DNA of 64,000 nucleotides from Roseburia sp. (GCA_023665185.1 JAMPEL010000001.1:55166-119165), one strand, 5' to 3'. Shown: positions 27,576-36,700, counted from the first letter of the stretch. The notes: a model not told the origin generated them from the sequence alone. Program-made: numbers and translations.

Positions 27576-27668
27576 TACTTTGTGCGACTTTTTTCTGAAA
27601 AAATGGTGATTTTACGAAAAATGCAGGTGTATAAAGGGGTAGCGAACCTTTTAATGAAATAAATTGTC

Positions 27669-27676
27669 TACTTTTG
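27669..27676 (+). promoter_or_regulatory. -7 box of the surE-lpxB promoter
   Basis: TACTTTTG matches TAnnTTTG and lies 19 bases before the surE start codon. No -33 box is obvious. Confidence 0.6.
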
Positions 27677-27695
27677 CATAAACTTATAAACTTGA

Positions 27696-28466
27696 ATGTA
27701 TATGCAAAAGGAAAGACCGTTGATTTTGATTTCTAACGATGACGGGTATATGGCGAAAGGAGTCAATGACCTTGCGGAGATGGCAAGTCGCTTTGGCGAT
27801 GTAATTGTTGTGGCTCCTGACAAGGGACGCTCCGGCTCGGCTATGGCTATTACCAGTAGTGAACCCGTCAAGGTGGATTTGATACGCAAGGATGACCATA
27901 TTGCGGTTTATCGCTGTACCGGAACTCCGGTTGATTGTGTGAAACTTGCCTTTGAAGCCATTGTGCCAAGAAAACCCGCTCTTATTCTTTCCGGCATAAA
28001 TCATGGTGACAACTCCGCTGTGAATGTACATTATTCCGGTACTATGGGCATTGCTTTGGAGGGAGCAATGAAAGGAATTCCCTCAATTGGTTTCTCAAGT
28101 TGTTACACTCAGCATGATGCATCGTTTGAGAATTTGCGCCCGTATGTGGAGAAATTTATTCGCTTTGCGCTTGATGGGCATATTCCTGATGGGACTTGTT
28201 TGAATATCAATGCTCCTGCGTGTCAGGAGCTTAAGGGAATGAGGCTGTGCCGAATGGGAAAAGGCGAATGGTGTAATGAATGGGAGCGGCGTAATCATCC
28301 GCGTGGATGGACTTATTATTGGCTGACCGGTAGTTTCCGGAGTGCTGATGGTGATGACGAGACAACTGACAAATGGGCTGTCAGTAATGGTTTTGTCGCT
28401 GTGACACCGATACGTTTGGACATGACTGATTATGATTTCGGATTGTCGGATATAGATAAGTATTGA
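27696..28466 (+). CDS. surE: 5'-nucleotidase SurE
   Basis: This 256-residue metal-dependent phosphatase removes phosphate from 5'- and 3'-nucleotides. Visible family features are LILISNDDGYMAKGVNDLAEM at the N-terminus with the metal Asp pair, VVAPDKGRSGSAMAIT, GTPVDCVKLA, and LILSGINHGDNSAVNVHYSGTMGIALEGAM, which is strongly conserved. ATGs at 27696 and 27702 are both possible starts. lpxB follows 35 bases later; the surE-lpxB order is common in Bacteroidota. Confidence 0.95.
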   Translation: MYMQKERPLILISNDDGYMAKGVNDLAEMASRFGDVIVVAPDKGRSGSAMAITSSEPVKVDLIRKDDHIAVYRCTGTPVDCVKLAFEAIVPRKPALILSGINHGDNSAVNVHYSGTMGIALEGAMKGIPSIGFSSCYTQHDASFENLRPYVEKFIRFALDGHIPDGTCLNINAPACQELKGMRLCRMGKGEWCNEWERRNHPRGWTYYWLTGSFRSADGDDETTDKWAVSNGFVAVTPIRLDMTDYDFGLSDIDKY

Positions 28467-28501
28467 TTCTGTTTGACTGTGGATTATAGATATTGGGAAC
28501 G

Positions 28502-29644
28502 ATGAAATATTATCTGATTGCCGGTGAGGCTTCTGGTGATTTACATGCCTCCAACCTGATGAGAGCACTGAAATTGTGCGACACGAATGCTGATTTTCGA
28601 TTTTATGGAGGCGATAAAATGGCTGAAGTGGGAGGAATTCTTGTCAAGCACTACCGTGAACTTGCTTATATGGGGTTTATTCCGGTGCTGTTGCATCTGA
28701 GGACAATCTTGTGCAATATGCGCAAGTGTAAGCAGGATATTTCTTTATGGCGTCCTGATGTGGTCATTCTTGTTGATTATCCGGGCTTTAATCTTGATAT
28801 TGCCCGTTTTGTAAAGTCACATACAGACATACCTGTTTACTATTATATTTCTCCAAAGATATGGGCTTGGAAGGAATATCGGATAAAGAATATCAGACGC
28901 GATGTGGATGAATTGTTCTCCATACTTCCTTTTGAGGTGGATTTTTTCAAGAAACATCATTATTCCATACATTATGTCGGCAATCCGTGTGTGGATGCGG
29001 TGTACTCTTTTATGCGCACATCGGAAGGCCGGGAAGACTTTTCCGTATTCTGCAAGTCAAACGGATTGACTGAAAAGCCCGTGATTGCAGTGCTTGCCGG
29101 TAGCCGGAGGCAAGAGATAAAAGACAATTTGCGCTGTATGCTTGCTGCTGCTGCGCGCTATAAAGATTATCAGGTTGTGATAGCGGGAGCACCCGGACTG
29201 GAACCTGATTTTTATAGGAAATATATTCCGGAAGGATGCGGAGCAGCATTGTTGTTTGGACAGACCTATCGTTTGCTCCGTCATTCAGCGGCTGCCCTTG
29301 TTACCTCCGGTACTGCCACCCTTGAGACGGCAATACTTCGGGTTCCGCAAGTGGTGTGCTATTACACGGCTTGCGGGCGACTTGTCTCGTTGCTGCGCCG
29401 TCTGTTTTTGAAAGTTCCATATATCTCTCTTGTCAATCTGATTGCCGACAAGGAAGTTGTCCCCGAACTTGTGGCCGACCGCATGACACTGGAAAATCTT
29501 GTGAGCCATCTTGGAATTATACTTCCCGGAGGAAAAGATCGTGACATCATGCTTGCGGAATATGACCGGGTGAATGCTATTCTTGGTTCGGCAGGTGCAT
29601 CGGAGAGGGCGGCAAAAGCCATTGTGAATATTCTTACTACTTGA
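28502..29644 (+). CDS. lpxB: Lipid-A-disaccharide synthase
   Basis: This 380-residue glycosyltransferase joins UDP-diacylglucosamine and lipid X to form the lipid A disaccharide. It has YYLIAGEASGDLHASNLMRAL, GGDKM, VILVDYPGFNLDIA, YYISPKIWAWKEYR, LPFEVDFFKK, HYVGNPC and LAGSRRQEI. The ATG at 28502 begins with the family MKYYLIAGE; a TTG at 28493 would add three residues. It follows surE and precedes a histidine phosphatase gene after 23 bases. Confidence 0.96.
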   Translation: MKYYLIAGEASGDLHASNLMRALKLCDTNADFRFYGGDKMAEVGGILVKHYRELAYMGFIPVLLHLRTILCNMRKCKQDISLWRPDVVILVDYPGFNLDIARFVKSHTDIPVYYYISPKIWAWKEYRIKNIRRDVDELFSILPFEVDFFKKHHYSIHYVGNPCVDAVYSFMRTSEGREDFSVFCKSNGLTEKPVIAVLAGSRRQEIKDNLRCMLAAAARYKDYQVVIAGAPGLEPDFYRKYIPEGCGAALLFGQTYRLLRHSAAALVTSGTATLETAILRVPQVVCYYTACGRLVSLLRRLFLKVPYISLVNLIADKEVVPELVADRMTLENLVSHLGIILPGGKDRDIMLAEYDRVNAILGSAGASERAAKAIVNILTT

Positions 29645-29667
29645 TTTTTATCTTTAATCTTTGAATA

Positions 29668-30201
29668 ATGGAAATATATTTCATACGTCATACCTCAGTT
29701 GCCGTTCCAAAAGGAATATGTTATGGTAATACAGACGTTTCTCTAAATCCTACTTTTGAGTCCGAAGCTTCGGACGTGAAGCGAAAACTTTCTGGAATAG
29801 TTTTCGACAAAGTGTACACAAGTCCTCTGACCCGCGCCAAGTTGCTTGCGTCCTATTGCGGATATTCAGATGCGAGGCAGGATAACCGTTTGCTGGAATT
29901 TAATTTCGGGGAATGGGAAATGCAGAGCTACGACAAACTTTATGCCGAAGATGAATGGTTCAAACAATGGTGTGAGGACTATGTCAATTTACATACTCCC
30001 GGCGGAGAGTGTCTGTTGGATTTACAGGCACGTGTAAATAGTTTTATTGACGAGATGGTGGCATCCGGCTGCCAGCGTATTGCGGCATTTTGTCATGGCG
30101 GCATCATTGCGGCAGCCATGTTGCGTAAGGGAATGACCACTTATCAAAATGCTTTTAGCGATGTGCCTTCATACGGCAGTGTCGTGTCTTTCACTTTTTA
30201 A
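29668..30201 (+). CDS. Histidine phosphatase, CobC-like (alpha-ribazole phosphatase type)
   Basis: This 177-residue phosphoglycerate-mutase-like enzyme has the phospho-acceptor motif FIRHTSVAVPKGICYGNTDVSL at the N-terminus (Arg7-His8), SPLTRAK, NFGEWEM and AFCHGGIIAA. The KGICYGNTDV run resembles alpha-ribazole phosphatase CobC, which dephosphorylates alpha-ribazole phosphate in cobalamin nucleotide-loop assembly. The gene is not in a cob cluster, although CobN-like and CobB/CbiA genes lie 7-11 kb further on, so the B12 role is probable rather than certain. It forms the end of the surE-lpxB operon. Confidence 0.8.
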   Translation: MEIYFIRHTSVAVPKGICYGNTDVSLNPTFESEASDVKRKLSGIVFDKVYTSPLTRAKLLASYCGYSDARQDNRLLEFNFGEWEMQSYDKLYAEDEWFKQWCEDYVNLHTPGGECLLDLQARVNSFIDEMVASGCQRIAAFCHGGIIAAAMLRKGMTTYQNAFSDVPSYGSVVSFTF

Positions 30202-30656
30202 TATATTTCTTTGATAATCAGGATTGTGATATTCTGTTGATTGATATGAAAAGAATTATTGTTCTGATTATCCCTTTTTGCTTTTCCACGCTTCGTGTAT
30301 CAATCCGCACTTTTTTCCGTTGGTTTGATATAAACGACTCTGTTGCTCTGCTAATATGAGAGAGTGACTGTCGAAAGCCGATTTTATCCCGCTAAATTCT
30401 ATAAGCCGTACTGCTGTTTATAAGAACATCAGTGCGGTTTTGAGATTTCTGTGTTCCATTCCGGATTTTGCAACACAGACTGTATTTCCTTTTTTCCCGT
30501 ATCAGCCGTTTTTCCTATGCGCCACAACCTTTTTCTTACATCCTCCGAACATTTTGGTCTTTTCTGTCATTTTGTTGATAAAGTTTACTCTTGAACATGG
30601 AAAAGCAAGAAAGCATTTCCTCATTTGATTGTTTTTTGACAGTAAAATTCAAAAAA
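30202..30656. other. Intergenic region before the outer-membrane protein gene
   Basis: No gene is supported. A 29-codon frame from 30246 starts MKRIIVLIIPFCFSTLRV, which resembles a signal peptide, but stops at once and could be a remnant. A partial R2 copy (E) lies at 30362-30455. The 455-base gap contains no clear consensus promoter for the downstream gene. Confidence 0.5.
30362..30455 (+). repeat. Dispersed intergenic repeat R2, copy E (partial)
   Basis: Contains only the opening part: ccgtactgctgtttataag and then agtgcggttttgagattt, matching copy A (cattgcggttttgagattt). The block with gacagccgtc is degraded or in another order. Confidence 0.4.
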
Positions 30657-32777
30657 ATGGAGCATGGATTACTTATTTGTTTGTCGTTCTTTGGGTATGG
30701 ACTCAAGGCACATGGAACACACTCATCGCCGCAAGGTGACAGTGATGGCAGGGATTCGGTTTGTTGTCGTATGGTTGTCGATAATGATTCTATATCTTAT
30801 ATGGCTTTTACAGAAACTTTTGTTGCTGACGCTACTGGATATACTGTCAGTGGTGAGGGCATCCCGTGGTCTGATGGTAAGAATGCAGCCGAAATATTGA
30901 GTCTTCTTCCCGGTGTGGAAAATGAAGGGGAGGGATTTACTGTCAACGGGCTTCCTGTCACTGAGATACAGGTGAATGGTCTTGCCATATTGGGACGGGA
31001 AGAGCTGGAGGTGGTTCCTTCAAGTTATGTGGAAAATATCGATGTCGATTATTTGTCGGGCAGTGACAAGAATGTGAATGTGGCAGGCGGATTGATTCGT
31101 ATCCGTCTTAAAGAACCGGAGAGTCACCAGTGGTATGGCAGTCTGCGCGCTTCCGGAACATTTTCTCCTCATTACAGTACTGCTGATGGAAATGTTGGTG
31201 GCATGATGTTCGGCAAAGGAAGGAAATGGACATTCTACCATCTGATGTGGCTCGACCGTGACAAGACCAAAAGTGAGGAAGAGGAGCAGTATGATTACAC
31301 CCTGTATGGGCAAGGCGGGGGAATTGGGGATTTTCGAAATCATTCATTTACTCGCAATGACGCATACACACTGAAAGACCGTTTTAGTTTGGTGTATAAT
31401 GCAGACAGGCAGAACAGTCTCACAGCCAACATGTATTTTTCTCACACAGGCTTGCGTCCGGAGGTCGTGACGGATGTTTTTGGCAACACGACACCTTCCC
31501 ATACCCTGCTAAAGGATGACATTAAAGGTAATGTGTATCTGGGTACATTGAAATATATATGCTCGCTTGAGGAGAGTGAGGCTGTGTTTGAGGTCAGTGC
31601 CGATTATATGCACATAGATGAGAGGACACATGAGACACTGTCTGATGGACAGCAAGAGGTTGTGGAGATGGAAGATGGGGTGTCTGATGATGAAAAGAGT
31701 ACATGGTTCGGGGTTTTCTGGAAAAAGCGTTCCGACCAATGGAGCTTGGGAACTTCTTTCTCGCGGCGCATCGAAGGTTTGGGAACATTCAAAATTGGAG
31801 CTTCCGCCTCTGTGGTGACATCAGTCGTAAATCCCGGATACGAAACCTCGGCTATTGACCGTACCGAGACAAAAGCCTTCACTCCTTTTGTATATGCCAC
31901 GCTGACAGGAAAATGGAAGTCGGCAGATTATATTTTGGGACTAAATTCGCAGTGGAACAGGATTGAATATCAAAACTATACCAAGCACCATAAGGATGAG
32001 AATCGCCAATGGTGCCTTAATCCCACCTTTCAGTTGGTTTGTCCAATAGACACGAAGAGAGGACATGCGCTGAAGATTGCCTACAAGCATACGATGGACA
32101 ATATCCCTTACGATGCGATAAACACCGAGTTGAGGTATAATAATGTCAATAGCTATATCGTAGGAAATCCCGCTCTGACAGCCGCAAAGTCCGATCTTGC
32201 AATGGCTGTGCTCTCTCTCAACCGGGGAATGCTCCGTTTCTGCATGTTCTATGACAGGGCTGTGGATATAATCCGTTATGCCACTTACCGGGAGGAAGGC
32301 GGCAGCGACTTGTTTTATACAATGCCGGTCAACTGCAAGCGGATAGAGTCGTGGGGATTTTCAGCTGAAACTCGTCTCAGCCCTTTGTTTTTCTGGAATG
32401 TGAAGACCTCCGTGATGGTCCGGATGATGAAAGAAAATGCGCTGGTTGGTGAGCTTGTCTTCAATGGTACACACCCGAGATACAATCTGAACATGGACAA
32501 TGATTTTGTCTTGGGCAGAGACATGGGCGCAAGTGTATGTTTTGGATTTGAGCCGGCATTCCGAAGTCTTGACCGTAAATACCATGCCTTGTGGAACTTG
32601 CAGTGCGGGTTCTACAAGTCGTTCTTGAACAAACGGTTGAATGTGACTGCCCATCTTAATCTGTTGCGCCACACACGGACTTACGATACGGAGTCTTCTG
32701 TGTTCAACCTGTGCCATCGTGACATGACTCATAGGCTCTCAGCCGAAATCTCTGCTGTATGGTGTTTGGGAAAGTAG
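30657..32777 (+). CDS. Outer-membrane beta-barrel protein, TonB-receptor-like
   Basis: This 706-residue protein from the chosen start resembles the outer-membrane beta-barrel family (OMP_b-brl_3-like). MEHGLLICLSFFGYGLKAHG is a weak signal peptide at the N-terminus. It is followed by a plug-like block (AAEILSLLPGVENEGEGFTVNGLPVTEIQVNG, then EVVPSSYVENIDVDYLSGS), and then by alternating barrel strands to the end. The usual N-terminal carboxypeptidase-D-like domain is missing, so the protein is shorter than most relatives. The ligand is unknown. The frame is open upstream to 30591. The C-terminus ends AVWCLGK, without the usual terminal aromatic residue, and a duplicated version of these last codons lies 66 bases downstream. 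Confidence 0.75.
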   Translation: MEHGLLICLSFFGYGLKAHGTHSSPQGDSDGRDSVCCRMVVDNDSISYMAFTETFVADATGYTVSGEGIPWSDGKNAAEILSLLPGVENEGEGFTVNGLPVTEIQVNGLAILGREELEVVPSSYVENIDVDYLSGSDKNVNVAGGLIRIRLKEPESHQWYGSLRASGTFSPHYSTADGNVGGMMFGKGRKWTFYHLMWLDRDKTKSEEEEQYDYTLYGQGGGIGDFRNHSFTRNDAYTLKDRFSLVYNADRQNSLTANMYFSHTGLRPEVVTDVFGNTTPSHTLLKDDIKGNVYLGTLKYICSLEESEAVFEVSADYMHIDERTHETLSDGQQEVVEMEDGVSDDEKSTWFGVFWKKRSDQWSLGTSFSRRIEGLGTFKIGASASVVTSVVNPGYETSAIDRTETKAFTPFVYATLTGKWKSADYILGLNSQWNRIEYQNYTKHHKDENRQWCLNPTFQLVCPIDTKRGHALKIAYKHTMDNIPYDAINTELRYNNVNSYIVGNPALTAAKSDLAMAVLSLNRGMLRFCMFYDRAVDIIRYATYREEGGSDLFYTMPVNCKRIESWGFSAETRLSPLFFWNVKTSVMVRMMKENALVGELVFNGTHPRYNLNMDNDFVLGRDMGASVCFGFEPAFRSLDRKYHALWNLQCGFYKSFLNKRLNVTAHLNLLRHTRTYDTESSVFNLCHRDMTHRLSAEISAVWCLGK

Positions 32778-32855
32778 CGTCTTATAAACCGGCTGTTGAG
32801 GGGCTTCTTGTTCCTGAGAGCTGTATGGAGCTTGGGAAAGTAACGTCCTGTAAAC
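32754..32855 (+). repeat. Duplicated 3' end of the outer-membrane protein gene
   Basis: About 36 bases (from gctgtatgg at 32754, including gggaaagtagcgtc and the stop codon) recur 66 bases later (from 32820; gggaaagtaacgtc). The second copy is in frame with the gene and would encode AVWSLGK and a stop. It looks like an old tandem duplication of the gene end. Confidence 0.6.
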
Positions 32856-32898
32856 GAAAAGAGGAAATACTCCGTATATAGAAGTATTTCCTCTTTTC
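32856..32898. terminator. Terminator between convergent genes
   Basis: A perfect 16-bp stem gaaaagaggaaatact (32856-32871) with agtatttcctcttttc (32883-32898) and an 11-base loop, between the outer-membrane protein gene (+) and the cytidylate-kinase-like gene (-). Confidence 0.88.
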
Positions 32899-32931
32899 TT
32901 CATGTACTGCATGTTCTCATGCAGGTATGTC

Positions 32932-33558
32932 TCAAATGTTCAGAGCCGACTTTGCGTATGCAAGCAAGAACTCAGCGGTTTTTTCAAGTCCGAGAACAGA
33001 ACTGTTTACACAAATGTCGTATGCACGGCTGTCGCCCCAGTTCGTCTCACTGTAAAAATCATGGTACTTGCTGCGCTGGTTGTCAATTTTGTCGATGACT
33101 TCCACAGCCTGCTCGCGGGTCATCACCTCACGGTCACTGACAAACTTTACACGTGCGTCAAAATTAGCGCGGACAAAAATGCTGAGATGACGTGGATGCT
33201 CGCGCAGAATGTAGTCCGCGCATCTGCCTACGATGATACAGTTTTCCGTTTCCGCTTTTTTCAGAATGATTTCTGTCTGAATTTGGAATAGCGACTCATT
33301 GCTGACACTGTTCGTATAAAAGTTACTCAGCGTCTCGAATGGTGAACTGAGGGAGCGCATAGCCGATGACAGTAGTCCTTTGTTCGACACCTCATCCGCT
33401 TTCTTGAACACTTTAGGGGCAAATCCGCTTTCTTCGGCAGCCATTTCAATAAGACGGCTGTCATATACCGGAATGTTAAGTTCTTTAGCCATCATCTGTC
33501 CGATAGCCTTACCGCCGCTGCCTAATTCGCGGCCGATTGTGATTACATAGTTCGACAT
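32932..33558 (-). CDS. Cytidylate kinase-like family protein
   Basis: This 208-residue P-loop protein is of the cytidylate-kinase-like family: ITIGRELGSGGKAIGQMMA gives the nucleotide-binding loop with GSGGK, then VYDSRLIEMAAEESG, and later CIIVGRCADYILREHP. It differs from true Cmk, which is encoded at 12.8 kb. The substrate is unknown. It ends the MATE-YjbR-kinase run on the minus strand, 35 bases after the YjbR-type gene. Confidence 0.85.
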   Translation of the reverse strand: MSNYVITIGRELGSGGKAIGQMMAKELNIPVYDSRLIEMAAEESGFAPKVFKKADEVSNKGLLSSAMRSLSSPFETLSNFYTNSVSNESLFQIQTEIILKKAETENCIIVGRCADYILREHPRHLSIFVRANFDARVKFVSDREVMTREQAVEVIDKIDNQRSKYHDFYSETNWGDSRAYDICVNSSVLGLEKTAEFLLAYAKSALNI

Positions 33559-33593
33559 AAGTGTTAGTATTTAAGTGAAATGATTAATGTGTT

Positions 33594-33986
33594 TCATTCT
33601 AAGGCTTTTTCCTCAGTTTGCAAACAGGATGTACACTGTTGCAGAGTTTCCCGTTCCTTCTTGGGAAGTTTCTTCACCACCTCATTGTATGAATGGTCGA
33701 TGAGGCTGTATATAAACTCGTCCTCAAGCTCATTGGCATGGATATTTATCTGGTTCCAGTGCTTCTTGTTCATGTGGAATGCCGGAGTGATGCTCGAATA
33801 CTTGTCCCGTAATTCTATGGCGCGGTCTGGATTGCATTTCACTACGAACCATTCTGTATTGTCAAGCGAAATCATGGCAAATATCTTTTGGCACACCCGG
33901 AACACAAGTGTGGTCTCATCGAAAGGGAAATCTTCCGAACTTGCTGCTTTGCTCAGGCAATAGTTGCGTATATTTTCAATGTTCAT
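33594..33986 (-). CDS. YjbR/MmcQ family protein
   Basis: This 130-residue small protein has the YjbR/MmcQ (CyaY-like fold) pattern: IRNYCLSKAASSEDFPFDETTLVFRVCQKIFAM, the KCNPDRAIELRDKY block, and HMNKKHWNQINI with the conserved KKHW. Members bind DNA weakly or have unknown roles. It lies between the MATE exporter and the kinase-like gene with short gaps (27 and 35 bases), which suggests one transcript. Confidence 0.9.
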   Translation of the reverse strand: MNIENIRNYCLSKAASSEDFPFDETTLVFRVCQKIFAMISLDNTEWFVVKCNPDRAIELRDKYSSITPAFHMNKKHWNQINIHANELEDEFIYSLIDHSYNEVVKKLPKKERETLQQCTSCLQTEEKALE

Positions 33987-34013
33987 AATCAGAAATCTTG
34001 ATTGTTTCAGTGG

Positions 34014-35387
34014 TTACAAATCCAACTCCGTATTTTTGAACGCTCCATGTTTGTAGAAGTTCCATAACATGAGGGAAGCTACAATTATGGCGATACCGTC
34101 GCTGATGGCAATGCTTATCCATACACCATTAGTGCCGAATATGTCGGGCAGTGTGATAAGCAAAGGTACGAGGAACAGCAGTTGTCTGCTGGCTGACAGG
34201 AAAATGCTGCGTTTCGCCATGCCAATGCTTTGGAAAAAGTTACCTACTACGATATAGAATCCGATGAGCGGGTTGCACAATACAATGATTTTCATGCCGG
34301 CAGTGGCAAGTGCGGTCAGATTGGGGTCTTCTGTGAAAAGCATGACCGGAATGTGTGGGAAAAACTCGCAGACAACGAAGCTGCATGTCATCACCACACT
34401 GGCATATAGTATGGAATATTTGAGCACCAGTGTAACCCTGTCAAATTTCTGTGCTCCGTAGTTGAATCCGGCTATAGGCTGCATTCCCTGAGTGATTCCC
34501 ATGCAAATCATTACGAATATGAATGTGATGCCGTTGATGATACCGAATGCGGCTATCGAGAGATCGCCGCCATGTTTCTGTAATCCTTTGTTGATGAGTA
34601 TGACGACAAGGCAGGCGCACAACTGCATACAAAATGGAGAAAGACCTATGGTCAGCATGTTCTTGACAATGCGCTTCTTCAGTTTGTATATTCCTCGGCG
34701 CAGATGAATTACTTCGTTTTTGTTGCTCAGAATCTTTAATACGAAAATAAGGGCTATGAACTGCGCTATCACAGTTGCGTATGCCGCGCCACGTATTCCA
34801 AGATTGAGTGTGAAGATGAAGAGAGGATCGAGCACAGAATTGACCACCACTGTGGTGATGGTTGCATACATCGCTATGTTCGGATGTCCGGTAGCTCTCA
34901 GCGCGCTGTTCAGTCCGAGGTAAAGGTGGGTGATTACGTTTCCGAGCAATATGATGAACATGTAGTCGCGGGCATATCCGATTGTGTTCTCGCTGGCCCC
35001 GAAAAATAGCAGGATGGGGTCAATGAACAATATGGCTACAAAACCGAGTACGACTCCGATGAGCACATTGAGCGACACAACGTTACCCAGCACATTTTGT
35101 GCCGTGGCATAGTCTCTCTGTCCGAGTTTCACTGAAATCAGTGTGGAGCCTCCTACACCAATCATTGCGCCGAATGCGGCGGAAAGGTTCATAATGGGAA
35201 ATGTGACTGCGAGTCCCGACAATGCCAGTGCGCCTTCAGCTCCGCTGCCGATACGTCCGATGAATATGCGGTCTACCATGTTGTAGAGTGATGAGGCTGT
35301 CATTGCTATTACGGCAGGAATGGCATACATCATCAACAACTTGCTTATCTTCTCCGTTCCTAATTCCTTTGGTGATTTTTGCGTCAT
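34014..35387 (-). CDS. MATE-family multidrug/sodium antiporter
   Basis: This 457-residue inner-membrane protein has twelve hydrophobic segments and belongs to the MATE efflux family. Visible blocks are YAIPAVIAMTASSLYNMVDRIFIGRIGSGA (first segments), GAMIGVGGSTLISVKLGQ, LNSALRATGHPNIAM and GITQGMQPIAGFNYGAQK in the second half. It probably exports cationic drugs or metabolites in exchange for sodium or protons. The frame is open for another 51 codons upstream, but these look non-native; the start MTQKSPKELGTEKISKLL at 35387 fits the family. A TACTTTTG box lies upstream at 35454-35461. Confidence 0.9.
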   Translation of the reverse strand: MTQKSPKELGTEKISKLLMMYAIPAVIAMTASSLYNMVDRIFIGRIGSGAEGALALSGLAVTFPIMNLSAAFGAMIGVGGSTLISVKLGQRDYATAQNVLGNVVSLNVLIGVVLGFVAILFIDPILLFFGASENTIGYARDYMFIILLGNVITHLYLGLNSALRATGHPNIAMYATITTVVVNSVLDPLFIFTLNLGIRGAAYATVIAQFIALIFVLKILSNKNEVIHLRRGIYKLKKRIVKNMLTIGLSPFCMQLCACLVVILINKGLQKHGGDLSIAAFGIINGITFIFVMICMGITQGMQPIAGFNYGAQKFDRVTLVLKYSILYASVVMTCSFVVCEFFPHIPVMLFTEDPNLTALATAGMKIIVLCNPLIGFYIVVGNFFQSIGMAKRSIFLSASRQLLFLVPLLITLPDIFGTNGVWISIAISDGIAIIVASLMLWNFYKHGAFKNTELDL

Positions 35388-35453
35388 CAGTCTGTTCCTT
35401 TCTTTTCTTTCTTGATTGAAAAAACATTGTGCCATCCGGCATTTTTTGTAATG

Positions 35454-35461
35454 CAAAAGTA
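35454..35461 (-). promoter_or_regulatory. -7 box of the MATE promoter
   Basis: TACTTTTG on the minus strand, 66 bases before the MATE start codon. The -33 region has no clear TTG. Confidence 0.55.
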
Positions 35462-35537
35462 CACAAAAATCTCGTGATTGTAGCATAGATTGAAGAAAGA
35501 TTTGGATGTTTTTGGTTGGTTGTTTTGATTTTTTGCT

Positions 35538-36700
35538 CATCCGACATTTCGAGTGATTTGTCTTGTTCTTTATAGAGTTGAGTTTTGATGCAGGTGATGT
35601 TTTGCTGATGGGTTTGACTGGATACTTACTTTTTGTAGATATATTCCTGACGGATGTTTTTGATGTATTCAGACAGACTTATTGACTTTTTGTAAGTTTG
35701 TTTTGACAGACTCCTCCGTCACTTCGTGACACCTTCTCTAATTTAGGGGAGGAGCTGTATACATTGTCAATCAATACATTAGTTTCTCTGCGAACATGGT
35801 AACCAGGCTCCTCCCCTAAGTTAGGGGAGGTGTCACGAAGTGACGGAGGAGTCTGTCAAAAACATCAGCAAAATATTGAATTTTCTAACAATTTGATATG
35901 TTAAACTCCGACTCCGTAGAATCGCCTCAAAATGAACCGCACCTTGCCTCGGTTGCAAAAACGCGATTCTACGGAGGGTTTTGAACTCCGAAAACAGAGC
36001 GGACAAACAGAACAATTCATGCGACTAAAAGATATATAAATTCCCTCCGAAACATGCCTTTCCCACCCAAAAGCCCGCTAAAACCCAAAATTACAAGGTG
36101 CTGAAAATTTATTTCCAAGGCGCACTGATTTTTTTCGCAAGGTGAACAAAATTTATTTTCAAGGTGAACAAAATTTTCAAAGCCCGTTTTTCGGCCCAAA
36201 ATCGGGCATTTTTCCGAATCACTGCCTCAAAAAGAAGAAAATCAACTTTTCTATGCCCCGAAAAACAAAAATGGATTTTGAACCCGAAAAAAGACAATTT
36301 TAAGATAATATTTTCATAACTCTCTGATTATCAATACATCCTATTTTGACTCTAACCATGCGTTTTACGTCAAAAACAGCACACTTTTCGCTAAAAACAC
36401 ATTTAACTGATTATCAGTGACTTATCAATAAAACATTCAAAATCAAGCATTGAGCCAAAGTCGGCAGCCGCCCCAAATGTTAAAATTCGCCCTCCTTTCC
36501 AAAGTGACATAATGTCAAAACTACCCTTGCCCGCATACTGTTGTCCTGCAACATGTGCGGCAGAATGGTTCAGGATTGGGACTTCCGTTTATAAAGCGCA
36601 TACAAGTGGCACAATGGATGCGTGTTGTGTGGAGACGCTGCAATATCTTTGATACAGGCTATGCATATAGTGTGTCGTATCACTCGAATGTCGGATGAAC
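35538..36700 (+). repeat. R1 long non-coding repeat, copy 2, with terminal inverted repeats
   Basis: The longest R1 copy, in the opposite orientation to copy 1 and the same as copy 3. Its ends are inverted repeats: ctcatccgacatttcgagtg at 35538 and cactcgaatgtcggatga at 36681-36698, about 20 bases, with further similarity outward (ttttttg/caaaaat). Inside are the nested palindrome (35705-35857), the ccgtagaatcgc hairpin (35914-35974), caaggtg-type tandem units (36095-36180), two tgattatca motifs (near 36326 and 36408) and tgacataatgtca (36505-36517). It has no gene. Identity to copy 1 is very high near the hairpin and lower toward the edges. Confidence 0.82.
35705..35857. repeat. Nested 153-bp palindromic element in R1 copy 2
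   Basis: Same element as at 19938-20089. The left arm here is slightly degraded (accttctctaatttagg) while the right arm is intact (cctaagttaggggagg), so the pairing is imperfect in the middle. Confidence 0.75.
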
